A stretch of DNA of 52,495 nucleotides from UBA826 sp045564655 (GTDB taxonomy: Bacteria; Chloroflexota; Dehalococcoidia; Lucifugimonadales; UBA826), in NCBI GenBank assembly GCA_045564655.1, contig JBJLGX010000025.1, positions 1 through 52,495 of the forward strand, read 5' to 3'. Made by a program: the position numbers and the translations under genes. The notes under the pieces are model-generated. The model made no database searches. It saw nothing but the letters and a program-made list of their open reading frames with translations, and was not told the DNA's origin. This document shows positions 44,020 to 51,451 of the stretch, piece by piece; the first letter of the stretch is position 1; each line of letters starts with the position of its first letter.

Positions 44020-44200
44020 TTTTTACCGCGGTACCACCCTAATTCCCCTTAAAAGAGGCTCTTAGCATACTCGATAACGCTGAGTGATAGCGTTGTAACT
44101 TAATAGCTAATGCTTTCAGTACAAAGCTCAGAAATGATATTCTCTAATCTCCAAAAATCCCCTCTCACCATACAGGATTCGCTGACATTGGATAAACTTA
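43984..44200 (-). promoter_or_regulatory. T-box leader controlling ileS (isoleucine specifier)
   Basis: The conserved T-box core AGGGTGGTACCGCGG is present on the minus strand at 44025-44040. Upstream, in GAGAATATCATTTCTGAGC, the codon ATC at 44136-44138 sits where a T-box specifier should be, followed by the usual TGAGC context. This predicts binding of uncharged tRNA-Ile, which would open the antiterminator and allow ileS transcription. The 5' end of Stem I is only approximate. Confidence 0.9.
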
Positions 44201-44362
44201 GATACTCTTTTTCATCATAGCAATATATTATATTTTTAATATCAAGATTAGAAAATGATTAAGCTAGTGTCAAGCTAATTATCAATCATTGGTCTAGACA
44301 GGGTGTAGGTACAAAGATATAATTAGCTGCTACTGAAGCAATAATAAATGAATTTGTTATTA

Positions 44363-44450
44363 GCCGAGGTGGTGGAATTGGTAGACACGCAGCGTTGAGG
44401 GCGCTGTGGCCGTATAGGCTGTAGGAGTTCGAGTCTCCTCCTCGGCACCA
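44363..44450 (+). tRNA. tRNA-Leu (anticodon GAG)
   Basis: The acceptor GCCGAGG/CCTCGGC, D arm, and anticodon stem CAGCG/CGCTG around TTGAGGG give anticodon GAG (CUC codons). The long variable arm of class II tRNAs is present. The T loop is TTCGAGT, discriminator A, and CCA is encoded. The 88-base length fits. Confidence 0.95.
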
Positions 44451-44468
44451 CCAGTAAATTAAATATAG

Positions 44469-44545
44469 GGCGACGTAGCCAAGTGGTCTAAGGCGGAAGT
44501 TTGCAAAACTTTTATTCGGCGGTTCGAATCCGCCCGTCGCCTCCA
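44469..44545 (+). tRNA. tRNA-Cys (anticodon GCA)
   Basis: The acceptor GGCGACG/CGTCGCC and anticodon stem GAAGT/ACTTT around the loop TTGCAAA give anticodon GCA. T loop TTCGAAT, U73 discriminator (typical of tRNA-Cys) and encoded CCA are present. It follows tRNA-Leu after 18 bases and is probably on the same transcript. Confidence 0.95.
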
Positions 44546-44629
44546 TTATTTAATAAGTTTTATCTATAAATATTTTCTGTAAATTTCATTATTTAAAAAC
44601 ACATTTAAAGATATAAAGTATAATTAATC

Positions 44630-45124
44630 ATGCTTCATACTTTAATTAAATTGTTTTTACTATTGGTTTTTATAATCCCATTTACAGTATCATGTGATAA
44701 CCATAGTGATGACGGATACAATAAAGCTTTGGCGATTGCTGCAGTTAATCAACAAATATCAGACGACATAACTATATTTTACGGCCCTTATGCCCCTGAC
44801 TACCCTTCTCATCCATGTAAATTTTTATCCGCATACATCATAAATAAAGAAACAGTGTCAGAATTGTATCCTGAAAACAATGATACTCATTTTATAGTTC
44901 AAAAAATAAATTCAGAAAATTGGATTGTGGATCTGATAGATCCAAATGGGGGGGAAATTGAATACGGGCCTTATAAATGGAAAGTGTCAATGAATTCTAA
45001 TGCTCAAAAAAGTCCTCGAGTTCAATGGCAATTATATTTGAAAGATACTTTATCTAAAAATAAGAATGAACATTTAAATAATATTCATGTTGTGCGAATG
45101 AATACCGATAGAGATTATTGTTAG
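44630..45124 (+). CDS. Predicted lipoprotein of unknown function
   Basis: The 164 residues begin with a short hydrophobic leader (TLIKLFLLLVFIIPFTV) and a lipobox VSCDN (C22), so the product should be lipidated and exported. The mature domain has two cysteines (CKFLSAYIINKE and the C-terminal DRDYC) that could form a disulfide. No known family is apparent. It lies after the tRNA-Cys gene and converges on glyS with seven bases between stops. Confidence 0.65.
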   Translation: MLHTLIKLFLLLVFIIPFTVSCDNHSDDGYNKALAIAAVNQQISDDITIFYGPYAPDYPSHPCKFLSAYIINKETVSELYPENNDTHFIVQKINSENWIVDLIDPNGGEIEYGPYKWKVSMNSNAQKSPRVQWQLYLKDTLSKNKNEHLNNIHVVRMNTDRDYC

Positions 45125-45131
45125 ATAATTA

Positions 45132-46481
45132 TTATGTAGATAGTTTTTTGACAATAGTTTCAATTAGGGTGTCAACAGGAAGTCTTTCTTGTTTCATGCT
45201 ATCTCGTTCTCTTATTGTCACAGCATTATCGTCTAATGTGTCAAAGTCTACAGTTATACATAATGGAGTGCCAATTTCATCCTGTCTCCTATATCTTCTT
45301 CCGATACTTTGCGCATCGTCAAATTGAACATGACCTGTTATCAAAGGAGATTTGCGTATAAAATCATATATCTTTTTAGCTGTTGGAATTAATTTTTCAT
45401 TCCTACTTAAAGGAAGGACAGCTACTTTGACTGGAGCAATACTAGGGGCTAATTTTAATAAAATTCTTGTTTCAGATTTTCCGTTTGGAGATTCTATAAT
45501 TTCTTCAGTATATGCATCAGAAATAATTGTCATAAATGTACGGTCAACTCCTAAAGAAGGTTCTATAACATATGGAGTTATGTGAGTTTTAGTATCCTCA
45601 TCAAAATAGGTTAATTTTTCACCACTTTTAGATTCATGAGCTTTTAAGTCAAAGTCAGTTCTGTTTGCAATTCCTTGAATTTCACCCCATCCCCATGGAA
45701 AATTATATTCTATATCATATGTAGCTTTTGAATAATGCGACAGCTCATCTTGTGAATGTTCTCTTATTCTGAGATTGTTCTCAGATATCCCTAAGTTATG
45801 AAACCAGTCAAGGCAATCGTTTAGCCACTGTTGGTGAATTTCTTCATCTTCACCTGGATTTACAAAATACTCTATTTCCATCATTTCAAATTCACGCGTG
45901 CGAAATATGAAATTCCCTGTTGTTATTTCATTTCTGAACGCCTTACCAATTTGTGCTACCCCAAACGGTATTTTTTTTCTTGATGAAGTCATTACATTAT
46001 TAAAATTAACAAATATTCCTTGAGCTGTCTCAGGTCTTAAATAAACAGCCGATGCACTTTCTTCTACTGGCCCCATATGAGTTTTAAACATAAGGTGAAA
46101 CATTCTAGGAGAAGATAAAGGACCCGAACAGTCAGGTTCAGGGCACACATTAGGTACCAACAAATGGTCTTCCCGGAATCTTTTATTACAATCATTACAT
46201 TCAACTAAAGGGTCAGTAAAACTTTCAACGTGCCCACTAGCTTCCCAAGTATCCGGATGCATTAATATGGCTGAATCTAACCCAACCATATCATCTCTTT
46301 CCCAAACCATTTTATTCCACCAAGAATCTTTTATATTCCTTTTTAGTTCCACTCCCAAGGGTCCATAATCCCAGGTACTAGCCAAACCTCCATATATTTC
46401 GCTACTTTGAAATATAAATCCTCGTCTTTTGCATAAAGAAGCTATCTTGTCTATGTCAAGTTTTGATTCTGATGAAGTCAA
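45132..46481 (-). CDS. glyS: Glycyl-tRNA synthetase, single-subunit type
   Basis: This is the homodimeric class II GlyRS that charges tRNA-Gly. The 449 residues show the eukaryote/archaeal-like type with SEIYGGLASTWDYGPLGVELK near 24, motif 2 (FGVAQIGKAFRNEIT near 185), and SLGVDRTFMTII motif 3. The C-terminal anticodon domain begins APVKVAVLPLS. The alpha/beta GlyQ-GlyS type is not present. The start is a TTG with AGGAAA about seven bases ahead, inside a small tandem repeat. Confidence 0.94.
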   Translation of the reverse strand: MTSSESKLDIDKIASLCKRRGFIFQSSEIYGGLASTWDYGPLGVELKRNIKDSWWNKMVWERDDMVGLDSAILMHPDTWEASGHVESFTDPLVECNDCNKRFREDHLLVPNVCPEPDCSGPLSSPRMFHLMFKTHMGPVEESASAVYLRPETAQGIFVNFNNVMTSSRKKIPFGVAQIGKAFRNEITTGNFIFRTREFEMMEIEYFVNPGEDEEIHQQWLNDCLDWFHNLGISENNLRIREHSQDELSHYSKATYDIEYNFPWGWGEIQGIANRTDFDLKAHESKSGEKLTYFDEDTKTHITPYVIEPSLGVDRTFMTIISDAYTEEIIESPNGKSETRILLKLAPSIAPVKVAVLPLSRNEKLIPTAKKIYDFIRKSPLITGHVQFDDAQSIGRRYRRQDEIGTPLCITVDFDTLDDNAVTIRERDSMKQERLPVDTLIETIVKKLST

Positions 46482-46485
46482 TGTA

Positions 46486-46514
46486 ATTTCCTGAATTATG
46501 ATTTCCTGAATTAT
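46486..46514. repeat. Tandem 15-base repeat duplicating the glyS ribosome site
   Basis: ATTTCCTGAATTAT occurs twice with a 15-base period (46486-46499 and 46501-46514). On the minus strand each copy carries CAGGAAAT, a Shine-Dalgarno-like sequence upstream of the glyS TTG start. Only the proximal copy is correctly spaced. A local slip duplication is the likely origin. Confidence 0.6.
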
Positions 46515-46645
46515 TAAATTTAACCTTGGAATTATATCAGAGACATTAAGGAAAGTTATGTTTAGTATTTTTAATTTAAATATAATTTTTAAAAAAAAAT
46601 CCCAACTGATATATTAGAAATATTAATACTTTTAAGGAATAGATT

Positions 46646-47662
46646 ATGAGCGATCAAAAAACCGGTGTTTTGCTAATGAATATAGGAACTCCATCATCTC
46701 CAACAATTAAAGGGGTTAGAGATTATTTAAGAGAATTTTTGTCTGATCCTGATGTTATTGATTCTAATCCAATATTACGTTGGGCTATTGTTAATTTAAT
46801 TGTGGTTCCATTTAGACCTAAACGTGTTCTACCTCAATATAAAAGTATATGGATGGATAATGGATCTCCTTTATTAGTTAATTCATTGAACTTTAAAGAT
46901 GCCTTAAATGAGTCTTTGGATTCAATGATTGTTGAAGTAGGGATGAGGTATGGTGAGCCATCAATAGAATCTGCTATAGATCGCTTAGAAGAATTGAAAG
47001 TTGATCAGATCATATTAATTCCTATGTTTCCACAGTATGCACAAGCTACCACAGGATCATGTATTACTTATGCGTCTAAGATATTAGATTCGAGAAATAT
47101 TAAATATAAAACGATCACAGAATTTTTCAGAGAAGAATTTTTTATTGAATCTGTCGTAAATAAAATAAAATCTAGCAAAGAATATCATGATAGCGAGATG
47201 ATTCTTTTTAGCTTTCATGGACTTCCTGAAAGACAAGTTAAAAAATTAGACCAATCATCTTCTTATTGTTTAGTGAAAGATGACTGCTGTTCAGCATCAT
47301 CTGAATTCAATCAAATTTGTTATAGATTCCATGCTACAGAAACAGTTAAATTAATTATGGATCGTTTGGGAGACTCAAAGCCATATAAAATGTGTTTTCA
47401 AAGCCGATTTGGGTTAGACAAATGGCTTCAACCAGACATATTGGATGTCTTGCAAGAAACTGTTGATGAAGGAATAACTGAAATTTCGGTTGCTTGTCCG
47501 TCATTTGTTGCTGATTGCCTAGAAACATTAGAGGAAATTTCTATTAGAGACTTTGAAATCTTTGAATCTATAGGTGGAAAGAAATTAGACCTAATTCCAT
47601 CTTTAAATGATTCTGAAGATTGGGTAAAAGGATTTGCATCTTTGTTAGAGTCTAAGCTTTAA
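46646..47662 (+). CDS. hemH: Ferrochelatase
   Basis: HemH inserts ferrous iron into a porphyrin at the end of heme synthesis. The 338 residues contain VLLMNIGTPSSP at the start, YLREFLSDPDVI, and GMRYGEPSIESAI near 99. The catalytic histidine is in LFSFHGLPER near 190, with YKMCFQSRFGLDKWLQPD near 240. The matching acid lies near ACPSFVADCLETLEEI. The cysteine-rich stretch KDDCCSASSEFNQIC near 215 is unusual enough to consider an iron-sulfur site. The heme route before this step is not in the window. Confidence 0.92.
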   Translation: MSDQKTGVLLMNIGTPSSPTIKGVRDYLREFLSDPDVIDSNPILRWAIVNLIVVPFRPKRVLPQYKSIWMDNGSPLLVNSLNFKDALNESLDSMIVEVGMRYGEPSIESAIDRLEELKVDQIILIPMFPQYAQATTGSCITYASKILDSRNIKYKTITEFFREEFFIESVVNKIKSSKEYHDSEMILFSFHGLPERQVKKLDQSSSYCLVKDDCCSASSEFNQICYRFHATETVKLIMDRLGDSKPYKMCFQSRFGLDKWLQPDILDVLQETVDEGITEISVACPSFVADCLETLEEISIRDFEIFESIGGKKLDLIPSLNDSEDWVKGFASLLESKL

Positions 47663-47697
47663 TACACTAATATATTTTTAGTTTAAGGTGTTAATTC

Positions 47698-48396
47698 ATG
47701 AAAATAATTTTGGCTGGAATAGAATATTCAGGAACAACTACATTATCTGATCTTTTAAAAGAATGGAAAAAAGATTTGATGGGAGAACCATTTTATCGAG
47801 ATCTTGTCCATGATCATTTTAAACTTCCTCACACTGCAGGGCATCCGGATAACACTACACTTGAGGAACAAAATCAGATCTTAAATTTATCTCCTAAGTT
47901 GAAGGAAATGTACCATAGATATGCTATTTATTATCATGTTATGCATTATATGCATGATGACGATTTAACAATTGGATTACATATTGAGGAAGCTATATTG
48001 GCCCGCAAGTATTATGGATACGGTTTAGATGGGGAACAATTTGATAGAAAGGAAAGGCTTTTTAAGGAAGTGGAGGCTCGTATCAAAAAGATGACTGAAG
48101 ATCCTGTAATAATAGTGCATATGGTTGCCAATAAAGAAGTTATTAGAGAAAGGATGCTTAAAATGTCTGATACTCCCAACCACTCAAATAGCCCAGTAAA
48201 GATAGATGACATTGAGTTCCTATTGCAAGAATACGATGAATGGATAAGCATGTCGGATATAGGTCCTGTTATAAAAATAGATACATCAGTGGATTCTCCA
48301 GAGGAAACACTGAATAAATTAACTGTAAAACTTGAACCTCATTATACTAAAAAGGATATTGAAAGAATCGAAAAACACAAATCTAACAAGGGCTAA
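47698..48396 (+). CDS. P-loop nucleoside/nucleotide kinase-like protein
   Basis: The 232 residues start with a Walker A-like loop GIEYSGTTTLSDLL (GxxxxGTT rather than GKS/T). An aromatic stretch YHRYAIYYHVMHYMHDDD follows, then ARKYYGYGLDG. VIIVHMVANKEVIRERM in the second half is typical of nucleotide-kinase cores. The loss of lysine in the P-loop is notable and makes ATP hydrolysis uncertain. No substrate can be assigned. It lies between hemH and an SDR gene, seven bases before the latter. Confidence 0.55.
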   Translation: MKIILAGIEYSGTTTLSDLLKEWKKDLMGEPFYRDLVHDHFKLPHTAGHPDNTTLEEQNQILNLSPKLKEMYHRYAIYYHVMHYMHDDDLTIGLHIEEAILARKYYGYGLDGEQFDRKERLFKEVEARIKKMTEDPVIIVHMVANKEVIRERMLKMSDTPNHSNSPVKIDDIEFLLQEYDEWISMSDIGPVIKIDTSVDSPEETLNKLTVKLEPHYTKKDIERIEKHKSNKG

Positions 48397-48402
48397 AATT
48401 AT

Positions 48403-49185
48403 ATGAGACTAAAAGATAAAATCGTTATTGTGACTGGAGGGGGTTCAGGAATGGGTAGAGCGGCATCTATTTTATTTGCCCAAGAGGGAGCAAAGATTGT
48501 TATAGCTGGTCGTAGAGAGTATGAAGGTAGCATAGTAGTTGATGAAATATTGAAACAAGGAGGCCAAGCTTTTTTTGTTAAAACTGATGTGTCTATCGAA
48601 TCAAATGTTCAAAGATTAATAGAGAAAACTATTTCTGAATTTGGGAAAATTGATGTACTTTTTAATAATGCAGGTGTAAATAGTAAAGGTGCTGGAGAAG
48701 TTCATAATGAGAATGTAGAAATATTGAATAATATTATTGACGTTAATGTAAAAGGGACATTTTTATGCATCAAATATGTTGTCCCTCACATGATTGAGAA
48801 TGGTGGAGGATCAATCATTAATAATTCTTCTGTATTGGATAGCCAAGCAATTAAGGGCGCCTCTTCTTCATATGCAATGTCTAAAGGTGGAGTTGCTATG
48901 TTAACAAAGAAGTCAGCTGTGGATTATGCTGAATTCAATATAAGAGTTAACTCAATTCAACCGGGAGCCATTGCCACTGAAATGTCAGGCATACCCTGGG
49001 ATGATTTAAGTGATAAGGCTATTATTGAAAAAAGGAAGAAAATGCAACCTTTAAATAAAATGGGACATCCTTTTGATATTGCTTATGCCGCCTTATACTT
49101 TGCTTCTGATGAATCAGCTTTTGTTACGGGGGCAACTCTGTTAGTTGATGGCGGAACAAGTGCCTCATTTCAATGGACCGAATAA
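48403..49185 (+). CDS. Short-chain dehydrogenase/reductase (SDR family)
   Basis: This NAD(P)-dependent oxidoreductase has the classical SDR layout across 260 residues: cofactor loop TGGGSGMGRA near 10, NNAGV near 88, the catalytic serine in NNSSVLD near 138, and YxxxK in SSYAMSKGG near 152. A C-terminal VTGATLLVDGG closes the domain. It could be a glucose/acyl dehydrogenase or FabG-like enzyme; the substrate is open. Confidence 0.9.
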   Translation: MRLKDKIVIVTGGGSGMGRAASILFAQEGAKIVIAGRREYEGSIVVDEILKQGGQAFFVKTDVSIESNVQRLIEKTISEFGKIDVLFNNAGVNSKGAGEVHNENVEILNNIIDVNVKGTFLCIKYVVPHMIENGGGSIINNSSVLDSQAIKGASSSYAMSKGGVAMLTKKSAVDYAEFNIRVNSIQPGAIATEMSGIPWDDLSDKAIIEKRKKMQPLNKMGHPFDIAYAALYFASDESAFVTGATLLVDGGTSASFQWTE

Positions 49186-49197
49186 AGTATTAAATAT

Positions 49198-49710
49198 ATG
49201 AATTATTTTCAATTAGCTATAAAAAGCGGACTAGATGAATATTATGAAATTCTAAATCAAACTTTAGATACACTTACTCAGGAAGAGTTAACTTTTAAAC
49301 CTGAGATTCATTCAAATAATATTATATTTTTGGTTTGGCATATGGCGATAATTGAAGATTGGCTAACTAATGTAATTTTATCAGGGAATGAAAAAATTTG
49401 GATAATTAATAAATATTATGAAGAATTTCCTGATTTAAAAGACAAGCGAGGTTATGGATTTTCACAGGAAGAACTAGATAAGTTTCCTGATATGAATATC
49501 GAATGGTTAATTGGTTATTACAATGTTGTAAGAAATAATACCAATAAATGGTTAGAAAACATTACTGAGAAAGACTTATCTATAAAATATAAATTTAAAA
49601 CAGAAGAAGTAACAGGATATTTTATTTTAGGTAGATTAATAACTGAGTTATCCCAACATTTGGGACAAGTGTCATATATAAGAGGAATGCTGAGAGGCCT
49701 TAATCAATAA
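49198..49710 (+). CDS. DinB-family protein
   Basis: The 170 residues match the DinB four-helix bundle. A first histidine lies in FLVWHMAIIEDWL near 47, and a second region LSQHLGQVSYIRGML at 153-167 supplies the other ligand histidine. Such proteins often bind a metal and some transfer thiols (BSH/mycothiol S-transferase-like). It follows the SDR gene by 12 bases. Confidence 0.78.
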   Translation: MNYFQLAIKSGLDEYYEILNQTLDTLTQEELTFKPEIHSNNIIFLVWHMAIIEDWLTNVILSGNEKIWIINKYYEEFPDLKDKRGYGFSQEELDKFPDMNIEWLIGYYNVVRNNTNKWLENITEKDLSIKYKFKTEEVTGYFILGRLITELSQHLGQVSYIRGMLRGLNQ

Positions 49711-49775
49711 TTCAAATTTTGACCGATACCATTTTGTTTCATATGTCACCTGATATCAAAGGTGATTATAAAAAA

Positions 49776-50426
49776 TTATTTCATTGAGTTTGGAATAAAA
49801 TCTGATGAGAGTCCGTTAAATTTTATTTCCCCATAATCTATATAGATTATTTGGTCGGAATATTTTACAGATAATTCGTTGTCGTGAGTAACTATTATTA
49901 ATGTTTTAGATTTCTTAGAAATCTCGTGTAGTGTCTTGTAAAATTCCTCTCTAGAATTATGATCAATTGAAGATAAGGGTTCATCAAGTAATATGATTTC
50001 TTTATTTTGTGCGAGGCAAAAGCTTAACCAGGCCCGCTGCTTTTCTCCACCAGATAAAGAATCGAATTGACGACTTAATAATGATTCGATGCCACATTCT
50101 TTGGATATTTCATATATTATTTCTGTTTTTTTATTCTTGGGGATTTCTCTTAACCTCATACCCATATTGATTATTTCTAATACAGTTATAAACGGTGGGT
50201 CTAGCATTGTTTGAGGAAGATAAGTTATTTGATCATATGGGATTGGATTTATAGTTCCGTCAGTAGGTTTTATGTCCCCTATAATCAATTTTAAAAGAGA
50301 TGATTTCCCAGAACCATTTGGTCCCATTATTGATGTAAGTTTGTTTGGTTCTATATTAAATGAGATGTTGTTTAGTATTTTTTGATTATCAATATTAAAT
50401 GATATATTTTTAGCTTCAAAAATCAT
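49776..50426 (-). CDS. ABC importer ATP-binding protein (iron/siderophore or cobalamin type)
   Basis: The 216 residues are a complete ATPase: Walker A GPNGSGKSS (35-43), Q-loop near 71 (YLPQTML), the signature LSGGEKQRAW near 125, Walker B EIILLDEP and a H-loop in IVTHDNELS. The length suits a FecE/BtuD-type importer. Its start overlaps the permease stop by one base. The downstream gap to the DinB gene is 65 bases with no gene. Confidence 0.88.
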   Translation of the reverse strand: MIFEAKNISFNIDNQKILNNISFNIEPNKLTSIMGPNGSGKSSLLKLIIGDIKPTDGTINPIPYDQITYLPQTMLDPPFITVLEIINMGMRLREIPKNKKTEIIYEISKECGIESLLSRQFDSLSGGEKQRAWLSFCLAQNKEIILLDEPLSSIDHNSREEFYKTLHEISKKSKTLIIVTHDNELSVKYSDQIIYIDYGEIKFNGLSSDFIPNSMK

Positions 50427-51451
50427 TATTTTAATTTTACTCCTATATATATCATCATTGGAGCCCCAATAAATGTCGTGAGTAATCCGACAGGTAGTTC
50501 GACAGGTGAGAATAGTAATCTAGCTAGTTGGTCTGCAGTAAGAACAAAATAAGCACCAATAAAGGAAGACATTAAAACAAGTTGGAGAGGATTGTTGCCG
50601 ATTATTTTTCTTGCTATATGTGGTGCGACTAATCCTACAAATCCTACAAGTCCTCCAAGGTGGACTGATGCAGCAGTTAATATACCTACCAATAGCATTG
50701 CTATAAATCTCATTCTATTAGGGTTTACAGATAGAGTTTTAGGAATATTGCCACCTAGAAGTAATACATTTAAAGTATTAGACAGCATTAAGGCTGAAAA
50801 AAGGCATACTATGAATGCAACACTTGCAATTTGAACAGAGTCCCATGTACTAGCAGAAAATGATCCGGTTATTATAGCTAATACTTGAGATGGGAATACA
50901 TTTCCATATGATATAACTCCTGCACTAAGAGATAATGACAACGCACCTAATGCTATTCCTACTAATGCTAGTTTTATAGGAGTTAAGCTTTCTTTTGAAG
51001 TTGTGAATGCGAAAATAATGCCTATTATTAAGGCTCCAGAACACGATAACAAAAATAAAGAGAGATTGCTTGTCGGAATTATTCCTGCAATGGCAAACGA
51101 CATTAAAAATACCGCTCCACCTCCAATTCCAAATAGATTTGGGTCTCCTAAAGGAGATTTCGTTGAAGTTTGTATCAAAAGACCTGCGAGCCCTAAGGCA
51201 GATCCAGATATGACAGCAGAAAGTAAGCGAGGTATACGGACTTGCCATATTATGGTGGATACTATTCCGTCATCTTTATTTACTAGCCCTTTAAATAATT
51301 CTGGGAGCGGGGCATCTAGATTCCCTAGGAATAGACCTGCGAACAGCGATGTGCTCGTCAGGAATATTCCTAGTATTAAAAATTTAAAATAATACTTCTT
51401 TTTTAAGTTATTTGATTCCTGCAACGTGGTTTGCCAATGCCTCAACTGCAT
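50426..51451 (-). CDS. FecCD-type ABC importer permease
   Basis: The 341 residues form about nine membrane spans. They have the family motifs PRLLSAVISGSALGLAGLLIQ near 73, the SPLGDPNLFGIGGGA stretch, and GFVGLVAPHIARKIIGNN near 264. These permeases import ferric siderophores, heme or cobalamin. The start is uncertain: ATG 51451 lies 44 bases inside the upstream gene. A TTG at 51424 is also possible. Neither has a strong ribosome site. Confidence 0.88.
   Translation of the reverse strand: MQLRHWQTTLQESNNLKKKYYFKFLILGIFLTSTSLFAGLFLGNLDAPLPELFKGLVNKDDGIVSTIIWQVRIPRLLSAVISGSALGLAGLLIQTSTKSPLGDPNLFGIGGGAVFLMSFAIAGIIPTSNLSLFLLSCSGALIIGIIFAFTTSKESLTPIKLALVGIALGALSLSLSAGVISYGNVFPSQVLAIITGSFSASTWDSVQIASVAFIVCLFSALMLSNTLNVLLLGGNIPKTLSVNPNRMRFIAMLLVGILTAASVHLGGLVGFVGLVAPHIARKIIGNNPLQLVLMSSFIGAYFVLTADQLARLLFSPVELPVGLLTTFIGAPMMIYIGVKLK

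Noticed and set aside
44286..44546. Minus-strand 86-residue frame over the Leu and Cys tRNA genes
   Set aside because: It is the translation of the antisense of two tRNA genes and has no independent coding evidence.
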